Shown here: one piece after another, positions 20,017-31,676 of the stretch
Layout: each line of letters starts with the position of its first letter
How positions within the stretch are numbered: the stretch's first letter is position 1
Assembly (NCBI GenBank): GCA_031761405.1
Contig: JASEVX010000010.1
Span: 32,747,784-32,811,783, forward strand
DNA length: 64,000 nt
Reading direction: 5' to 3'
From: Serripes groenlandicus
Lineage: Eukaryota; Mollusca; Bivalvia; Cardiida; Cardiidae
Made by a program: the position numbers and the translations under genes
Notes under the pieces: model-generated
The model's database searches: none
Told to the model about the DNA's origin: nothing
What the model saw: the letters and a program-made list of their open reading frames with translations, nothing else

Positions 20017-20188
20017 AAACCATTCAACGTGCAGATGCATTGATACTTCTTCATCATTTTGAAAACATTATGGCAAAAGGAGAAATTGCTAATGATGACC
20101 AATTTACCTTATGGCTTATATCAAATCTATTCAATAATTATATTTTCATTGATTGATATTTTTCATTTTGTTGCCTAAATGTTTTCAA
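20013..20188 (+). mobile_element. TTAA-MITE remnant
   Basis: Adjacent to the previous copy's TTAA; retains gaaaacattatggcaaaagg and aactctattcaataatt-like sequence. Confidence 0.55.
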
Positions 20189-20705
20189 TTGATTAGGGTT
20201 TAACGCTGTCTTAACAATTTTTCAGTCATTTCACAGCAACCAGTTCACCTACTCGTGCTTTTCCTGGTTTTCCCATACCCGTACATGACAACATACTTTC
20301 CAAGCAACTGGCTACTTTTCCACATAGACTGTTAACCCTTTCCCTCATACGACAATTCTGCAGCAGACGACTTTGAACGTATTTTGTCAAAACATAGAAC
20401 ATCGCCATAATTGAATGGATAACCTATGACTAAAAGTGGAAAACATTGTGTCAAAAGGAGAAATTGCACGTTTTGTGCAATTTCTTCTTTTGTCACTATG
20501 TTTTCAAAATGCCTTCTGCTGCAGAGGCGTCAGAAAAGCGTCTATATGAGGGAAAGGGTTAAACAGCCCATTGGTGAAAGACGAATGACGCATGTCACAG
20601 AGACTTTTGTCCAGCGTCGGAAAGGATGTTGGCCGAGCTGGGATTCGGACTCACAACCCCTGGATTGACAGCCTGCGTCGCTACCGACTGAGCTACCCCG
20701 GGCTT
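20189..20705 (-). mobile_element. SINE-E interrupted by TTAA-MITE
   Basis: Left part 20189-20331 (gtttaacgctgtcttaac ... ccacatagactg). Right part 20563-20705 is a tRNA-like head whose reverse complement has ggggtagctcagtcggtag (box A) and gagtccgaatccc (box B). Confidence 0.8.
20332..20562 (-). mobile_element. TTAA-MITE inside SINE-E, full length
   Basis: TTAA at both ends, hairpin ttgcacgttttgtgcaa. SINE sequence resumes directly after the second TTAA (acagcccattggtgaaag). Confidence 0.92.
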
Positions 20706-20759
20706 TAAATGTTTTCAAAGTCGGCTGCTTGCAGATTTAATATATGTGGGAAAGATTAA
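20705..20759 (+). mobile_element. TTAA-MITE 3' end fragment
   Basis: ttttcaaagtcggctgcttgc to gtgggaaagattaa. Confidence 0.6.
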
Positions 20760-20985
20760 ACTCTTTCCTACATACATCAAATCTGCAGCAGACAACTTTG
20801 AACATTTCTGGTAAAAAATATGGAAAAACATTAACAGAGAAAGAGTAATTACAGAAAAGAGTTCAAAACAATGTGGCAAAAAGGAGAAATTGCTCATGAT
20901 AATTACAGTCCTCCTTTTGTCACTATGTGTGACTGATACTGATAGTCTGATACCCCTAATGCCTCTGTAGCAGACACATTTTAAA
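20756..20985 (-). mobile_element. TTAA-MITE copy, decayed right end
   Basis: Starts ttaaactctttcctac; centre gctcatgataattac; right subterminal part rearranged (atgcctctgtagcagac). Confidence 0.65.
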
Positions 20986-21036
20986 ATCACCACTGACCTT
21001 TAATGCCAAATAAAGCAGAAAATACCATAGTAAATG

Positions 21037-21266
21037 GTAACCCTTTCCCTCATACGACAATTCTGCAGCAGACGACTTTAAACATATTTTGTCGAAAAAA
21101 TAGAAAATCTTTTTCTTGAATGGATTAACCTATGACTTAAAGTCGAAAAACATTGTGGCAAAAGGAGAAATTGCTTGTTTTGTGCAATTTCTTATTTTGT
21201 CACTATGTTTTCAAAAAGCTGTCTGCTGCAGGTGTCAGAAAGCGTCTATATGATGGAAAGGGTTAA
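21037..21266 (-). mobile_element. TTAA-MITE copy
   Basis: Left ggtaaccctttccctc (TTAA mutated), right TTAA intact; hairpin ttgcttgttttgtgcaa. Confidence 0.85.
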
Positions 21267-21325
21267 GCAGCTGTGTGGAATGGTTTACAGGCAAAATTGT
21301 GGTAAATATAGACTGGTTTTATAAC

Positions 21326-21519
21326 TTAACCATTTCCCACCTGCAGACCGCATTTTGAAGCAATAGCAGTAGACGACTTTTGAAGCAATTTCTCATTTGG
21401 CCACAATGTTTTTAACTTTATTGAACAATTAAGCCATCTTTTATGGAGAATTTTCAGGTTTTTGTCACTATGTTTACAAAGTCAATGCAGATTATTTGTT
21501 GTATGTGGGAAAGGGTTAA
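21326..21519 (+). mobile_element. TTAA-MITE copy with central deletion
   Basis: TTAA at both ends. The left stem arm is missing, so the centre cannot fold. Confidence 0.78.
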
Positions 21520-21552
21520 AATAGTACAAGTACAGGAAGTCTGACATCATTA

Positions 21553-21785
21553 TAAGCCTTTCCCACATACTTAAATCTGCAGCAGACCGACTTTGGAAAC
21601 AATAAATCAAAAATATGTAAACACTTTAGAAAAGAAAGAACAATTCATATTGAATAAACAAGTTGAAACCATTGTGACAATAGAGAAATTGCTCATAATA
21701 AGCAATTTCTCATTTTGCCACGATGTTTCCAAAATTCGTCTGCTGCAGAGGCATCAGAAAGTGTCAGTATGTGGAAAAGGGTTAA
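21553..21785 (-). mobile_element. TTAA-MITE copy
   Basis: Left end decayed (aagcctttcccacatac), right TTAA shared with the next copy; hairpin ttgctcataataagcaa. Confidence 0.8.
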
Positions 21786-22011
21786 CCCTTTCCCTCATAT
21801 AGACGCTTTCTGACGCCTCTGCAGCAGACGACTTTTTGAAAACATAGTGACAAAAGAAGGAATTGCACAAAACGTGCAATTTCTCCTTTTGCCACAATGT
21901 TTTCCTCTTTTTGTCATAGGTTATCCATTCAATTATGGAGATTTTCTATGTTTTGACAAAATATGTTCAAAGTCGTCTGCTGCAGAATTGTCGTATGTGG
22001 GAAAGGGTTAA
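21782..22011 (+). mobile_element. TTAA-MITE copy, full length, sharing TTAA
   Basis: Hairpin ttgcacaaaacgtgcaa; opposite orientation to the copy on its left. Confidence 0.9.
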
Positions 22012-22049
22012 AGAAACATAATTTGATATAATTAGATCAACTGCACGTT

Positions 22050-22276
22050 CAACAACCCTTTCCCACATATAACATATATATTACAACAAATCTGAACAAG
22101 ATGACTTTGAAAACAACGAGGCAAAGCTATGGAAAACTCTATTTGAATATATTAATTATTACTCATAAGAGTTGAAAACATTGTGACAAAAGAAGAAAAT
22201 GAGCAATATCTCCCTGTTACCATATTGCTTTCAAAAGTCGTCAAAATGGGTCTGGTAGATGCAAATGGGAAGGTTT
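22050..22276 (-). mobile_element. TTAA-MITE copy, old
   Basis: caacaaccctttcccacata to gatgcaaatgggaaggttta; central hairpin largely lost. Confidence 0.65.
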
Positions 22277-22361
22277 ACATGGCATGAGTCATATAAAAGT
22301 ATGTCATTCAAGCACAGGCGCAACTAGTCTAGGCTTTACGCTTTTAATTGATTTCCTTTCA

Positions 22362-22462
22362 ATACACCCTTTCCAACATTCAAACGTTTTCGGAACCCTT
22401 CTGCAGGAGATGACTTTTGAACATAGTGTCAATTTTCTCCTTTTGCCTCTCTTCTAAACCTA
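22362..22462 (+). mobile_element. TTAA-MITE fragment
   Basis: acaccctttccaacattcaa to tttctccttttgcctc. Confidence 0.5.
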
Positions 22463-22471
22463 AACTTTTAT

Positions 22472-22702
22472 GTAACCCTTTTCCTCATACAGACGCTTTC
22501 TGACGCCTGTGCAGCAGACAGCTTTTTGAAAACATAGTGACAAAAGAAGAAATTGCTCAAAAGAAGCAATTTCTCCTTTTGCCACAATGTTTTCCACTTC
22601 TAGTCATAGGTTATCCGTTCAATTAAAGAGATCTTCTATTTTTTTGACAAAATATGTTCAAAGTCGTCTGCTGCAGATTTGTTGTATGTGGGAAAGGGAT
22701 AA
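22472..22702 (+). mobile_element. TTAA-MITE copy
   Basis: gtaacccttttcctcatac to gggaaagggataa, both TTAAs mutated; hairpin ttgctcaaaagaagcaa. Confidence 0.82.
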
Positions 22703-22729
22703 AGAGATTTTGCATATTTTTCTCCAGGT

Positions 22730-23163
22730 GAATACTCATACGACAATTCTGCAGCNNNNNNNNNNNNNNNNNNNNNNNNNNNNNNNNNNNNNNNNNNNNN
22801 NNNNNNNNNNNNNNNNNNNNNNNNNNNNNNNNNNNNNNNNNNNNNNNNNNNNNNNNNNNNNNNNNNNNNNNNNNNNNNNNNNNNNNNNNNNNNNNNNNNN
22901 NNNNNNNNNNNNNNNNNNNNNNNNNNNNNNNNNNNNNNNNNNNNNNNNNNNNNNNAATTCTGCAGCAGACGACTTTGAACATATTTTGTCAAAAAATGGA
23001 AAATCTCTATAATTAAATGGATAACCTATGTGTAAAAGTGGAAAACATTGTGGCAAAAGGAGAAATTGCACGTTTTGTGCAATTTCTTCTTTTGCTACTA
23101 TGTTTTCAAATAGCCATCTGCTGCAGAGGCATCAGAAAGCGTCTATATGAGGGAAAGAATTAA
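22730..23163 (-). mobile_element. TTAA-MITE copy containing assembly gap
   Basis: Left piece actcatacgacaattctgc and right piece 22956-23163 (hairpin ttgcacgttttgtgcaa) are parts of a minus-oriented copy. Right end gggaaagaattaa. Confidence 0.7.
22756..22955. other. Assembly gap of exactly 200 N
   Basis: Sequence ends in aattctgcagc before the gap and restarts with aattctgcagc after it. Confidence 0.95.
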
Positions 23164-23484
23164 AAGTGCTTTAAATATGTTGAATGTTGGAAAACCCCTT
23201 GATAAATATAAATCTGCTTTAACCATAAATTAATTCTATGAGTGATTGATTTATTGCTGCGTTTTTCTCCAGTTTCAACAAGTTTATTCATTGTGCCAAT
23301 TTCAGCGTATAATGTATTTGTTTGCAGTTACGTGCACACAACATCTTCTCACATATTTGGCTACCTGCCCACATAGACGCTTTTACAGCCCAATAGTGGC
23401 AAAAGAGAGATGAGACAGCTTGAGAAAATATTTGAGTGTTTGGAGGAACACAGTCATGTGTCACCAGTGAATAACCTGATATGT

Positions 23485-23600
23485 TATTCCTTTCCCACAT
23501 ACAACAAATCTGTAACCGACCAACATTTTCAAAAGTCGTCTGCTGCAGCTGCATCAAAATGTGTTTACATGGGGGGGGGGGGGGGGGGGGGCAAAGGTTT
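23485..23600 (-). mobile_element. TTAA-MITE fragment with G-run
   Basis: ctttcccacatacaacaaatc, then cgtctgctgcagctgc. A 21 bp G tract (23571-23591) lies where the terminus should read gtgggaaagg. Confidence 0.6.
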
Positions 23601-23909
23601 CAAAGGCAGTACGGAACAAAATTCTACCAGTATCTTCCTCAGTCGAAAAGAATTTGGCATCATTACGGACTCTAAAAACAGTTTACAAGTGTGGGATAAG
23701 AGTTTTGATTACTTTCGATAGTACGGCCAATTTCCCATGGGACTGCTGATGTCAATAATTAGTGCACATGAAATCTATTTATGTTTGCTTTTGTTGTAAG
23801 ACAATGACCGGATTACCAATCCATGCATTGTTTTTAGAAACATCTTTTTTAAAACAGACTGATGAAACAATATAATATCAAATAAGACAATTTAAACGTC
23901 TTTGCACAA

Positions 23910-24105
23910 AAACGCAAAATGGTTTCAACTCTATCACTTATTATTATTATTATACTTCCATTTATAGAGATTTTCTATATTTTTGCCTAGATGCTGCCAA
24001 TTTGTTTTATGTCAGAAAGGAAGGGCTTAGCTTTTTGCAAACCAAATCCTTCTGCAACTTTATGGCAAATATATGAAAAATCTCTATAAATATGAGTACA
24101 GTCAA
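23910..24105 (+). mobile_element. TTAA-MITE fragments
   Basis: A plus-oriented right half (tttcaactctatcacttatt ... gtcagaaaggaaggg), then a minus-oriented middle piece (atatgaaaaatctctataaa). Confidence 0.5.
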
Positions 24106-24134
24106 ACAAGTTTGTGCTAAGTGGCCAACTTGTA

Positions 24135-24366
24135 TTAACCCATTCCCTCATACGGACGCTTTCTGACGCCTCTGCAGCAGACGGCTTTTTGAAAACATAG
24201 TGACAAAAGAAAAAATTGCTCAAAAACGAGCAATTTCTCCTTTTGACACAATGTTTTCCACTTTTATTCATAGATTATCCATTCAATTAAAGAGATTTTC
24301 TATTTTTTTGACAAAATATGTTCAAAGTCATCTGCTGCAGAATTGTTGTATGAGGGAAAGGGTTAA
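24135..24366 (+). mobile_element. TTAA-MITE copy, full length
   Basis: TTAA at both ends; hairpin ttgctcaaaaacgagcaa. Confidence 0.9.
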
Positions 24367-24504
24367 GCAGCGACTTGAAATTAAACCAAAACGTTTTCTT
24401 CTTTATTTGGCTTGTATCAAGCGACTGCCCTTTCTGCTGTGCATGCAAGGTTAACCGCTGACTCCTTATCTACAGGTATCTACCAAACTACGTCAACGGC
24501 AGAT

Positions 24505-24620
24505 TATATTTTAAGTGTGGTACTTGAAAATCCGTCAAGGACTGTTTATATTTTAAGTGCGGTACTTAAAAATCTGTCAAGGACTGAGCTAATTTTAAGT
24601 TCCGTAGTTAAAAAGTTGTT
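24505..24620. repeat. 42 bp tandem repeat, ~3 units
   Basis: Units attttaagtg at 24508, 24550 and 24592, each with ggtacttaaaaatc-like sequence and gtcaaggactg. Confidence 0.8.
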
Positions 24621-25240
24621 AAATAACTAACTGATATTGCCGCTGACCAATGAACAGTCTACAGTTAAGACAATTCCATTTGGTTAGTTGTCAAGCTTGA
24701 CTGCAGTATTTAATGCTGTGTATCAGTGAATATCAGAAGAACTACTACTAGAAGGTGGCTTCGGTCGTGACTCCGGTTGTGAGTCCGGGCGGACTCCGGG
24801 TTGATGAAAACTGGTTTAGGTTCTGACTGGCAGTAGTCGTAGAAACTAATATAAGTTATTTGAATTACTGACTTACACGTTTATTGCCGTATTAGGAGTC
24901 TGATGTTTTTAGTTGTATGATTTATTTGTGTGAATAATAAACTATAGTATAACTATTCAGATATATAAAAATATTGGAAGTGATTATATTTGTTGATTTC
25001 TTTGACACACAGACAGTTATTAATATTTCGTTTATATTTAACGTTCAGGTGAACTGAACATTACCAGCAGTCGCATTTTAAAACACAACAAACTATTATT
25101 TAATTTGGGTTGGAGTTAAGCGATCATCGAACTCCGTGATTACTTTCCAAATCTATACGATCACTATTTGAAGTACTACAGCCCTCCTTTGTTCTGCAGC
25201 TAAATTTTTACTCTCCCCTGGGTGGCTGCTTAAGACAAGT
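24621..25240. other. Unassigned region, possibly a solo LTR
   Basis: Contains a GC-richer patch (cggttgtgagtccgggcgg), an aataaact polyadenylation-like signal near 24945 and gggttggagttaagcgatc. I found no matching terminal TG...CA or target duplication, so LTR identity is only a guess. Confidence 0.2.
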
Positions 25241-25244
25241 TTGA

Positions 25245-25362
25245 CTGTTTATTTATTGAAAAGTGTTAGAAAATCATTGTTGCAAAAGGAAAAGTTGCTC
25301 TTCATAAGCAATTGTTGTCCCAATATTTTCAAAAGTCATCTGCTGCTGATGAATCAAAATGC
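25245..25362 (-). mobile_element. TTAA-MITE fragment
   Basis: Right part with hairpin ttgctcttcataagcaa and gtcatctgctgctgatg. Confidence 0.55.
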
Positions 25363-25375
25363 AAGAAATTCAAAT

Positions 25376-25541
25376 ACAAGAGGACCTGCCGACCTTGATG
25401 GTTCTATATAAGCTAAATGAGCCCCGCCCTTTGGTGGCCATGATTATCAACAGATCATAATAATTTGAATAATCTTGAGCCCCAGGAACCTTAAAAATGT
25501 GCCTTATTATTTTCAAATCAGCCTATAGATACTTCTGATTT
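25376..25541 (+). mobile_element. HL-C fragment
   Basis: aatacaagaggacctgccg, then one diverged monomer (gccccgccctttggtggcc). Lies directly before the fuller HL-C copy. Confidence 0.55.
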
Positions 25542-25542
25542 A

Positions 25543-26780
25543 AAACAAGAGGGCCATGATGGCCCTGGAATCGCTCACCTGATTTTTTTTTCTTCACTTT
25601 AGCTATATATAAGCCCCACCCCCTGGTAGCCATAGTTTCTGACCAATCAACTTGGCTTGAAGGAATCTGATAGAGGGTCACCCTAGGAACATTTCTACAA
25701 AATTATTTGAAAATCAGCCAGACACTTTTGGAGGAGAAGTTATTACTATAGCCATATAATGCAAAATAGCCCTGCCCACTGGCGGCCATGTTTTTTGACC
25801 AATCAACATGGCTTGAAGGAATCTGAAAGTGGGTCATCCAAGGAACATTTCTTCAAAATTAGTTGAAAATCGGCCTGACACTTTCGGAGAAGAAGATTTT
25901 TTAAGTTTTCACTATAGCCATATAAGGCAAAATAGCCCCGCCCCCTGGCGGCCATGTTTTTCAACCAATCAACTTGGCTTGAAGGAATCTGAAAGAGGGT
26001 CATCCAAGGAACATTTCTGCAAAATTATTTGAAAATCTGCTAACCAGTTTGGGAGAAGAAGATTTTTTAAGTTTTCACTATAGCCATATAAGGCAAAATA
26101 GCCCTGCCCACTGGCGGCCATGTTTTTTGACCAATCAACATGACTTGAAGGAATCTGATAGTGGGTCACTTAAAGAACATTTCTACAAAATTATTTGAAA
26201 ACCGGCCTGACACTTTCGGAGGAGAAGATTTTTTAAGTTTTCACTATAGCCATATAAGGCGAAATAGCCCCGCCCCCCTGGCGGCCATGTTTTTCGACAA
26301 ATCAACTTGGCTTGAAGGAATCTGACAGAGGGTCATCCAAAGAACATTTCTACAAAATTATTTGAAAATCGGCCAGACACTTTCGGAGGAGAAGATTTTT
26401 TAAGTTTTCACTATAGCCATATAAGGCAAAATAGCCCTGCCCCCCCTGGCGGCCATCTATTTTTACCAATCAACATGGCTTGAAGGAATCTAATAGAGGG
26501 TCATCCAAGGAGCATTTCTACAAAATTATTTGAAAATCTGCCAACCAGTTTGGGAGAAGAAGAATTTTGAAGTTTTTTTCATTTAGTTGCCAAGGAAACC
26601 AGAATTCTGCATGGATCCCTAACATTTGAAGGAAATTAGGTGAGGTCATTGAGAGGATGCTTTCTGTGAAGTTTCATCCCAATTGACAAACTGGTTACTG
26701 AGGAGAAGTTGACACACGACGCACGCCGACAAAAGGCGATCACAATAACTCACCTTGAGCAAAGCTCAGGTGAGCTAAAA
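25543..26780 (+). mobile_element. HL-C element, copy 2
   Basis: Begins aacaagagggccatgatggccc (5' palindrome). Six ~166 bp monomers follow, each with gccccgcc, ggcggccatgtttttc and gaaggaatctga. Then come a degenerate gacacacgacgcac tract and the 3' hairpin ctcaccttgagc / gctcaggtgag followed by CTAAA. Confidence 0.85.
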
Positions 26781-26929
26781 AATTCACTGCACATACAAAT
26801 AAGGAAATCAAGTCCGGCACAGCCTGTTAAGCCATGTTTTTCATGGGATCTCTAAAATGTCCTACAATCTACAATCCTAGCAGAGGGTCACCTAAGGAAC
26901 CTTTGTGCCAAATTATATACAGACACTGT

Positions 26930-27420
26930 ATATAGTCACATGACCTTTGACCTCTGACTGTGATCTTATCCTTGAACGAAACTAGTTGAAACATTCACAG
27001 CACATTGCCTACATTATGGTGAAAGTTTGTGGTGAGTTTTTCAAAATCCTTCATGTGCTTCAACAGTTATCAAGCTGACATTAAATGTTTGACCTCTAAT
27101 TGTGACCTTGACCTTAAAGTGAACATTAGTTGTGAGTTATGTCAATATCCTTCAAGGGGTTCAGCAGTTATGGAGTGGACTAGAAATATAGTCATATGAC
27201 ATTTGACCCCTCATTTTGACCTTGACCTTGAAGCAAGCTGGTTGTAACATGTGTTCTGCATTCGTCTCATTATGGTAAACATCATAGCATTTGTGGTAAG
27301 TTATTTCAAAGTCTTTCAAGTGGTTCAACAGTTATAGATCGGACAAGAAATACAGTCATATGACCTCTAATTGTGACCATGACCTTGAACCAAGCTGGTT
27401 GTTACATGCGCTATGCACAT
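26930..27420. repeat. Tandem DR1-containing repeat, ~3 units
   Basis: Units carry gtcatatgacctttgaccc-like, tgaccttgaccttgaa, agctggttg and cagttat segments. The middle unit has an internal deletion. TGACCTTTGACCT at 26940 is a perfect AGGTCA direct repeat with 1 bp spacing on the minus strand. Confidence 0.65.
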
Positions 27421-27469
27421 CATCTCAATATAATGAAATAGTAGTAAAAATAGCATTCTAAAGCTGTAG

Positions 27470-27600
27470 CTTACCATTTTTCCCACATGCAGACGTTATT
27501 AGAGGCATCTGTAGCAGACGACTAATATGAAAACATTGCGGCAAAAGAAGAAATTGCTCATCAAGGGAGAGTTTTCCATATTTTGCTCAAGTTTTTGGAA
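27470..27600 (+). mobile_element. TTAA-MITE 5' half
   Basis: tttcccacatgcagacg, tctgtagcagacg and ttgctcatcaag, joined abruptly to a later piece (gagttttccatattttg). Confidence 0.6.
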
Positions 27601-28390
27601 GGTGATTATTATGCAATAATAATCTTCTTCCTATGGGATTGCACACTGACCGTAATGGAATATGCCCTATAACACACATCCTCTCTATAAACTATATGAT
27701 CTATTCATACATACGCTAGTAAATATAGTTCGCAAAAATCAATGTAAATTCATACTTAAAGTGTTTTCATGTACAATCTGTTTGATGTAGAAACTGGTTT
27801 GGACAATTAAATTTTCAAACAATTCATGTTTTTGTGGCTTTGAAAATTAAAATTGATTTTGATATTCCAAATACACATCTTTCTGTGGTAAACATTGTTA
27901 CTTGTATATTCTTACGCGCCACGCTTTTGTGAACAACACCGATACACCGGATCAGATATACATTACACAAACTAGGTCAATTCGAGGACATACCGTGTCG
28001 TAAGATAGTTTCACCAAAATATGCTAATCTATCCTTAATTACGACTTTCAGTTATGTTCTTTATATTTCCTCTAGCATATTCATTTATAGGTTTTTACAT
28101 CAATTATATATATATATTATATGTATATATATATTTACTAATTGTAACGTTGTGGGAAAAAATGAAAAAATCCCTCTCAGATATTTTCAAAATCGTCTGC
28201 TGCATTTGGAGTCCTGGGATAAATTTCTTATGTTTTATCACAATGTTGTCAATAGTTGTGTGCTAGGGAGAAATGTTAGTTATCTGGTAATTCACGAATG
28301 GTGTGTTCTCCCGAACAACTACTCGACTAAATATGTATAAGGGGATTAGGGGGGCATTCTAAATGGTAAATTAGAGAATGATTATATAAA
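27601..28390. other. AT-rich unassigned region
   Basis: Contains a TA-rich low-complexity tract (28107-28136) and a short MITE-like scrap (aaaatcgtctgctgcattt) near 28185. No exon signal found. Confidence 0.4.
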
Positions 28391-28675
28391 AAGGATTGAT
28401 TGATTAGGCTTTAACGCCGTTTTCAACAATGGTTCAGTCATATCACGGCGGCCAGTTCACCTATTCATGTGTTGTCTGGCTTTCTCACACAAGTAATCCA
28501 CACAACATTCTTTCCAAGCAACTGGCTTCTTTTCCAAATAGACTGTTAGCCCATTGGTGAAAGATGAATGACGCTTGTCACAATGACAGAAAGAATGATG
28601 GCCGAGCTTCGATTCGAACTTACAAATGCTTGATTGACAGCCCGCGTCGCTACCGACTGATTTACGGGGGGAAGT
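28391..28675 (-). mobile_element. SINE-E, most complete copy
   Basis: The tRNA-like head is at the right: reverse complement has aatcagtcggtagcgacgc (box A region) and gttcgaatcgaag (box B). The body includes agcccattggtgaaag, aagcaactggcttc and ggcggccagttcacc. The tail gattgattgattaggctttaa ends at an intact TTAA (28411-28414) that is occupied by a MITE in the copy at 34.4-34.7 kb. Confidence 0.8.
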
Positions 28676-28689
28676 TGAAAGATGTGGAA

Positions 28690-30055
28690 ATCACTTTTCC
28701 TGAATTGGTATGGTAAAATCGAACTCATGCATACTGGATAAGCACCCTAACATGTTGCCTCTTTAGATATTGTAGCTCTTGAAACAAAATGTTGTGGGAA
28801 AAGAAGCCTTTGGTTTTAATATGCATCGGGTGGTTTTTTTTAACAATTCGTTTCATTCAATCAGATTTTATCCGAATATCTAATTGTTTTTAAATTGTAA
28901 AATATTTGGAAGTGTTTGAATCCACGCTTGACGCGTAATACACATCAAATAAAATTATTTCTATAAAAATCTGATCATCGTGAGATGTCATGATATTATT
29001 TAGATTTCACAACACTTTCTTAATGTTCTTGTTATGTGAGAATTGATTTAAATTGAGGGCACACCTATACTTAATTAAGCTTTCATGCGAGGAGAAAACA
29101 TTACGTTCTACGTTGTATCCTCATTCAGACACAGTTTATCGAACATTGTTGCAAATGTAAAATTAATTCATGTTTTCATATTTTCATTCATAACACTTGT
29201 ATACGTTCATTCATAGCATTTGTTCACTTGTGAAAAGCAAATTTGAAAGACAGTGGCTATCATAGATTATTTTTTATGACGAGTAAGTTCTCCTATTGTT
29301 ACAATGTTTTTAACTATATATTTATGTTCTCACTTTTGTAATGTTTAATATGAAATGTACTTGCTCTTCAAATTTGGAAGAAATAAAGAATATCTATCTA
29401 TATATCTTTGTCCTTATACAGACGCATAGAAAGATAGTATTAGCTATTGACGGATATGACTGAATGTTATTCTTTCCTGTACATTTCTGTCTAAATATGA
29501 AAAAATCTTTTACAAATATTTCTCTCTATATCTTTTACCAAAAATATATTTTGTTTCAATGCAATTTCTAAATGAATTGTATGTATGCAATACTCCTCAC
29601 TTCTTGACAGTGTTTGCTAACTATTGTGAATATAATATAATGTCCAGCTGTCAACAATTTTGAAGTTTTTATTCTTTCTTTATTATTGTATTCTACTGAT
29701 GAAGGTGTTCTTCCGAAATTATATAGTATAACCGTATAAACTAAACAACAAGTGTTTGTGTTTTTTATTATATTTGTTTGATTTATTCTTTTTATACAAT
29801 TTTACCTATTCCGAAACTGCAGCAAAATAAAGAAGTTTTAAAGACTTAAATTCTTTCATTCATTTATTTTCCAACATATTTGCTCTTGTTTGTTCCTATC
29901 CATATATCCTAGCCATGATCTGTGCATACCTTGCATACAATTCATTATCCCATCTGCACCTGGCTGACATCACTCTAAAATCACCTTCCAGCAGTACTTT
30001 CAGTACTTTGATTTAGAAATGTTCCTGCTAAAGATATGTTGAATGTTAGATAAGT
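28690..30055. other. AT-rich unassigned region
   Basis: Roughly 1.4 kb. A decayed MITE-like trace lies at 29100-29350 (gttacaatgtttttaac). Nothing else recognised. Confidence 0.4.
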
Positions 30056-30287
30056 TTAACCCTTTCCCTCATACAACAATTCTGCAGCAGACGACTTTGA
30101 ACATATTTTGTCAAAAAATAGAAAATCTCTATAATTGAATGGATAACATTATAATGACTAAAAGTGGAAAACATTGTGGCAAAAGGAGAAATTGCTCTTT
30201 TTGAGCAATTTCTTCTTGTCACTATGTTTTCAAAAAGCTATCTGCTGCAGATGCGTTAGAAAGCATCTTTATGAGGGAAAGGGTTAA
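30056..30287 (-). mobile_element. TTAA-MITE copy, full length
   Basis: TTAA at both ends; hairpin ttgctctttttgagcaa. Confidence 0.9.
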
Positions 30288-30380
30288 GAGTGTATGGTTT
30301 GATCTACAGTCAGTAATGGCCTGAAACTTGATCTGGCTTAACAATAACTATCAAATGACAAAGGCCAATTAGATAAGTCT

Positions 30381-30560
30381 TTAACCCCTTTCCAACATAC
30401 AATAAATCTGCAGCAGACAACAATGAAAATATGTAGGCAAAACTATGTAAATCAAAGTAAAATAATTATTGTTAAGAGATGAAAACATTGTAGCTAAGGA
30501 GAAACTGCTCATAATGTTTTTCTAAAGTCTTCTGCTGCAGCCACATCAAAGTAGTAAGAA
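30381..30560 (-). mobile_element. TTAA-MITE copy, right end lost
   Basis: ttaacccctttccaacatac to cttctgctgcagccac; one hairpin arm is deleted. Confidence 0.65.
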
Positions 30561-30731
30561 TCAAAACATTGACCTGGCCAGAATGGAGATAAATCAAAAT
30601 TCAATAATGCCAAAAGTTCATTCACTCACAGCAGAGGTTAACAGACTGAAAATATAAAGTTATTAACCCTTCAGAGGCCTGAATAAGTAAGGAGGAGTTA
30701 TAAGGTTATTGATAGAAAATATTCTCTCTTA

Positions 30732-30936
30732 TTAACCCTTTCCCTCATACGACAATTCTGCAGAAGACGACTTTGAATGTATTTTGTCAAAAAAATGGAA
30801 AATCTCAATAATTGAATGGATAACCTATGACTAAAAGTGGAAAACATTGTTGAGCAATTTTTTCTTTCGTCACTGTTTTCAAAAAGCCTTCTGCTGCAGA
30901 GGTGTCAGAAAGCGTCTATATGAGGGAAAGGGTTAA
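30732..30936 (-). mobile_element. TTAA-MITE copy with central deletion
   Basis: TTAA at both ends; left stem arm missing (acattgttgagcaatttt). Confidence 0.85.
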
Positions 30937-30991
30937 AACCATTATTGTCACATTGTGGCCACTCAGAAGAATTGTCTTACTTAGATGATCA

Positions 30992-31180
30992 CAGCTCTAG
31001 ATAAGGGGCAATTTTCATGTTCTTAAATCCTTATTTGACATTCAAAACCTATGTTGTGGGTACTCTAAAGAATGGTCTCAGTGAGACGATTCTTTTGAGT
31101 ACCCACAACATCGGATTGTGTTGAGTAATAAGAGAAATATTGTGGGGGAAAGACCTGTTCAATCCCTCTAATCATGTCCA
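30992..31180. mobile_element. Hairpin element B
   Basis: cagctctagataagggg left end. Core arms tatgttgtgggtactct and gagtacccacaacat lie around gtctcagtgagac. A tail aataagagaaatattgtggg follows. Confidence 0.75.
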
Positions 31181-31260
31181 GTTTGGAGGTCAAAACTCAA
31201 ATAAGGATTTCAGAATATGATCTGCACACAATATTTTAATTGATTGTTCGTTCATAGAGG

Positions 31261-31365
31261 ATATTACATGAGTGGTCATTTAATACGGAATTTATTAAAC
31301 GAGTTTTCTGAAATTGATAAGAACGAGCCTGATAAATTTCGTATTGAATGACCACGAATGTAATG
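31261..31365. repeat. Long imperfect inverted repeat
   Basis: Arms 31261-31303 and 31324-31365 pair over ~42 bp with a few mismatches (gtggtcatttaatacg against cgtattgaatgaccac). Foldback-type element. Confidence 0.7.
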
Positions 31366-31507
31366 TTCTTTTTATATCATAAATACTAATTTAATGATTT
31401 ACAGCGCTATATCCATATAAACGTCGCTATAAAGCGCGCGTATTTACAACGCTAAACGTTACGTTATGACGTCACGTTACGTAGCATTGTTATTACACTA
31501 GTTGAAT

Positions 31508-31676
31508 ACGCAATTTATTACACCAGCCAGTCAGTCTTAATGCTAATCCTGCAACCCTGAGCACCAAGGAAGGCAGCCATTACTAACATTTTCAAAGTAT
31601 TTGGTATGACCCAACAGGGAATCAAACCTAAGACCTCCCACACCTGAGGCGTGTTGCTACCGACTGAGCTACCGGC
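31508..31676 (-). mobile_element. SINE-F
   Basis: The reverse complement begins ggccggtagctcagtcggtag (box A) and has ggtttgattccc (box B). The body has ctgagcaccaaggaagg and tatttggtatgacccaac. Confidence 0.75.

Noticed and set aside
20630..20705. tRNA gene (gctcagtcggtagcgacg with gagtccgaatccc)
   Set aside because: The acceptor stem does not pair well, the anticodon arm is irregular, and the sequence is the head of SINE-E present in several copies.
22587..23071. Long frames across 22.6-23.1 kb
   Set aside because: They run through the N gap.
31610..31676. tRNA gene on the minus strand
   Set aside because: Boxes A and B are present but it continues into SINE-F body shared with 34.7 kb; treated as SINE head.
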